NCBI GenBank assembly: GCA_020342025.1
Contig: CP070840.1
Coordinates: 3,921,663-3,927,745 of the forward strand
Length of the DNA: 6,083 nt
DNA from: Deltaproteobacteria bacterium
GTDB taxonomy: Bacteria; Desulfobacterota; DSM-4660; Desulfatiglandales; HGW-15
Reading direction: 5' to 3'
Below are positions 4,693 to 6,083 of this stretch, piece by piece (within the stretch, counting starts at the first letter, position 1; each line of letters begins with the position of its first letter). Under the pieces are notes generated by a model. That model was not told where the DNA came from. It saw only the letters and a program-made list of their open reading frames with translations, and did no database searches. The position numbers and the translations under genes were made by a program.

Positions 4693-6083
4693 ATGAGAGA
4701 AGTCAAAGAAGAGCTCAAAGATTTGCGGGGGACGTTGGAATGGTTGAGATCTGAAGGCCTCCTGTTGGAGAGCGATGTGGAAGTTGATCCGGATCTGGAT
4801 ATCACAGGTGTACAAAAGCACCTGGATGGAAGCTGCCCAATCCTTTTTAACAACGTAAAGAGTTATCCCCATCTGCGGGCGGTCACCAACCTTTTTGCGA
4901 ATACCACAGTGATGAACAAGATGTTCGGCTGGCCCAACGACAAGGACCGTACAAGAATTCTGGCCCATGCTATTACCCACCCTATCAGTCCTGTTGAGAT
5001 TGCCCAGGATGAGGCCCCTGTGCAAGAACACGTCATCACTGATGACGTGGATGTCAACAAATGGGTGCTCGCGATAAAACATACACCGCTGGAAAAAGAA
5101 TTCACCATTGGTAGTGGGATGAGTGTGGTCGTGGGCAAATACTTCAAGGAGGGATCTCACATCGGTTACAACCGAATGAACTTCAGATGGGGCAATGTGG
5201 GCACCTTTCAATCTGCGCCAGGCTCCCATATGTGGCAGGTGATGGTTGAGCACTACAATGAACCTGAAGGTATTCCTATTACCATGTGTTTTGGTATTCC
5301 GGTTGCAGCCAATTTACTGGGCGGTTCCGGGTTTGACTATGTAATCTTGCCCAAAGGTTGTGATGAGTTGGGGGTTGCCGGTGCTGTCCAGGCTGGACCC
5401 CTGCGCATCGTCAAGTGTCGTACCATTGATGCCTACAGCCTGGCAGATGCAGAGCTTGTCCTTGAGGGGTATCTGAGGCCGAAGGACAGGCGGTACGAAA
5501 CGACCGAGGCTGAAAAAATGGGTATACAGGGAAAAGCGGTATTTCATCCCGAGTGGTCTGGATACATGGGTAAGGCGTACAAGGCAGCAACCTTTCACGT
5601 CACAGCCATCACGATGCGTGAACCAGAGTCAAAACCGGTCATCTTTCCCCTTGCGGTACACACAGAGGATGAAATTAATATCGATAGCACGATCAGAGAA
5701 GCTGCCATCTACGAACTTTGTGAGCGGTTGCAACCCGGAATCATCCAGGATGTACACACCCCATATTGCTTCACAGACTGGGGCGGATGCATTATCCAAG
5801 TGAAAAAGCGGAGTCGAATTGAAGAGGGCTGGCAGCGTAACTTCCTTGTTGCCATCATGAGCTGTAGCCAGGGCAGCCGCATGGCCATTGCTGTGGACAC
5901 GGATATCGATATCTACAGCATGGACGACGTGATGTGGGCCCTGGTGACGCGGGTTAACCCCCAGACCGACATCATGAATCCCGTGCCTGGAGGAATTGGC
6001 CAGACCTTTCAGCCTGCGGAGCGAATGACAGCAGGAGAGAGGCCCTGGACGGCATCGAACACAAGATTTGAGGGCGGCATAGC
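4693..6083 (+). CDS. UbiD-family prenylated-FMN-type decarboxylase, 3' end outside window
   Basis: UbiD enzymes reversibly (de)carboxylate aromatic or unsaturated acids using prenylated FMN made by a UbiX partner, which is not in this window. The frame is open from ATG 4693 to the window end: 463 residues, probably lacking only the last 20-50. Recognisable parts are IGYNRMNF (157-164), with Arg161 at the conserved catalytic/cofactor arginine; GSHMWQ (177-182), with metal-ligand His179; CDELGVAGAV (223-232), with metal-ligand Glu225; ADAELVLEG (251-259); PEWSGYMG (286-293); FHVTAI (301-306); and the C-terminal VDTDIDIYSMDDVMWAL (401-417). Oddities: the usual EGPFGE motif reads AVFHPE (282-287), keeping only the last Glu, and the usual metal-ligand Asn is His156. 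About 20 residues separate LEG from this region. It is probably a catabolic decarboxylase, not the ubiquinone enzyme. A phthaloyl-CoA or aromatic-acid decarboxylase is a conjecture from the TRAP neighbours. Confidence 0.9.
   Translation, partial: MREVKEELKDLRGTLEWLRSEGLLLESDVEVDPDLDITGVQKHLDGSCPILFNNVKSYPHLRAVTNLFANTTVMNKMFGWPNDKDRTRILAHAITHPISPVEIAQDEAPVQEHVITDDVDVNKWVLAIKHTPLEKEFTIGSGMSVVVGKYFKEGSHIGYNRMNFRWGNVGTFQSAPGSHMWQVMVEHYNEPEGIPITMCFGIPVAANLLGGSGFDYVILPKGCDELGVAGAVQAGPLRIVKCRTIDAYSLADAELVLEGYLRPKDRRYETTEAEKMGIQGKAVFHPEWSGYMGKAYKAATFHVTAITMREPESKPVIFPLAVHTEDEINIDSTIREAAIYELCERLQPGIIQDVHTPYCFTDWGGCIIQVKKRSRIEEGWQRNFLVAIMSCSQGSRMAIAVDTDIDIYSMDDVMWALVTRVNPQTDIMNPVPGGIGQTFQPAERMTAGERPWTASNTRFEGGI

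Noticed and set aside
4642..5253. 203-codon open frame on the minus strand opposite the start of the UbiD-family gene
   Set aside because: It lies wholly across the spacer and the 5' part of a clearly conserved gene, reads as low-complexity non-protein-like sequence, and has no family motif. It is a shadow of the sense codons.

Overview
This 6.1 kb window is an ordinary-looking bacterial catabolic and transport locus, with every gene I can support on the + strand. The gene set is the C-terminal part of an acyl-CoA dehydrogenase, a metallo-beta-lactamase-fold hydrolase, a complete three-gene TRAP transporter (dctP-dctQ-dctM) and most of a UbiD-family decarboxylase. Together with roughly balanced base composition, judged by eye, this suits an anaerobic degrader of organic acids such as a sulfate-reducing or syntrophic member of the Desulfobacterota (old Deltaproteobacteria). 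That placement is an inference from gene content, not a phylogenetic result.

Layout: 1-543 is the open-ended acyl-CoA dehydrogenase. 544-696 is a spacer with a weak hairpin. 697-1428 is the MBL-fold protein. 1429-1673 is mostly non-coding, with a plausible sigma70-type promoter, a short ORF that overlaps the dctP start by ATGA, and strong Shine-Dalgarno sequences. 1674-2687 is dctP, the periplasmic binding protein with a signal peptide. 2688-2810 is a spacer holding a strong, almost perfect inverted repeat. 2811-3296 is dctQ. 3313-4575 is dctM, with a TTG start 16 bases after dctQ. 4576-4692 is a spacer. 4693 to the window end is the UbiD-like decarboxylase, cut off shortly before its C-terminus. 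No spacer exceeds 300 bases.

Working model (inference): a carboxylate, possibly aromatic or alpha,beta-unsaturated, is captured by DctP through a conserved arginine, imported by DctQM, and decarboxylated by the prenylated-FMN-dependent UbiD-type enzyme. The acyl-CoA dehydrogenase and the MBL hydrolase may act on CoA-thioester or ester/lactone intermediates of the same route.

The most interesting feature is that all three enzymes lack, by my hand alignment, at least one residue or motif usually considered central. The acyl-CoA dehydrogenase has Leu where the catalytic Glu of the YEGT motif should be, and the alternative base position is Thr. The MBL protein has Phe at the metal-bridging Asp position. 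The UbiD protein lacks the standard EGPFGE motif and has His in place of a metal-ligand Asn. Each could mark a specialised subfamily. No mobile elements, RNA genes or CRISPR arrays were seen.
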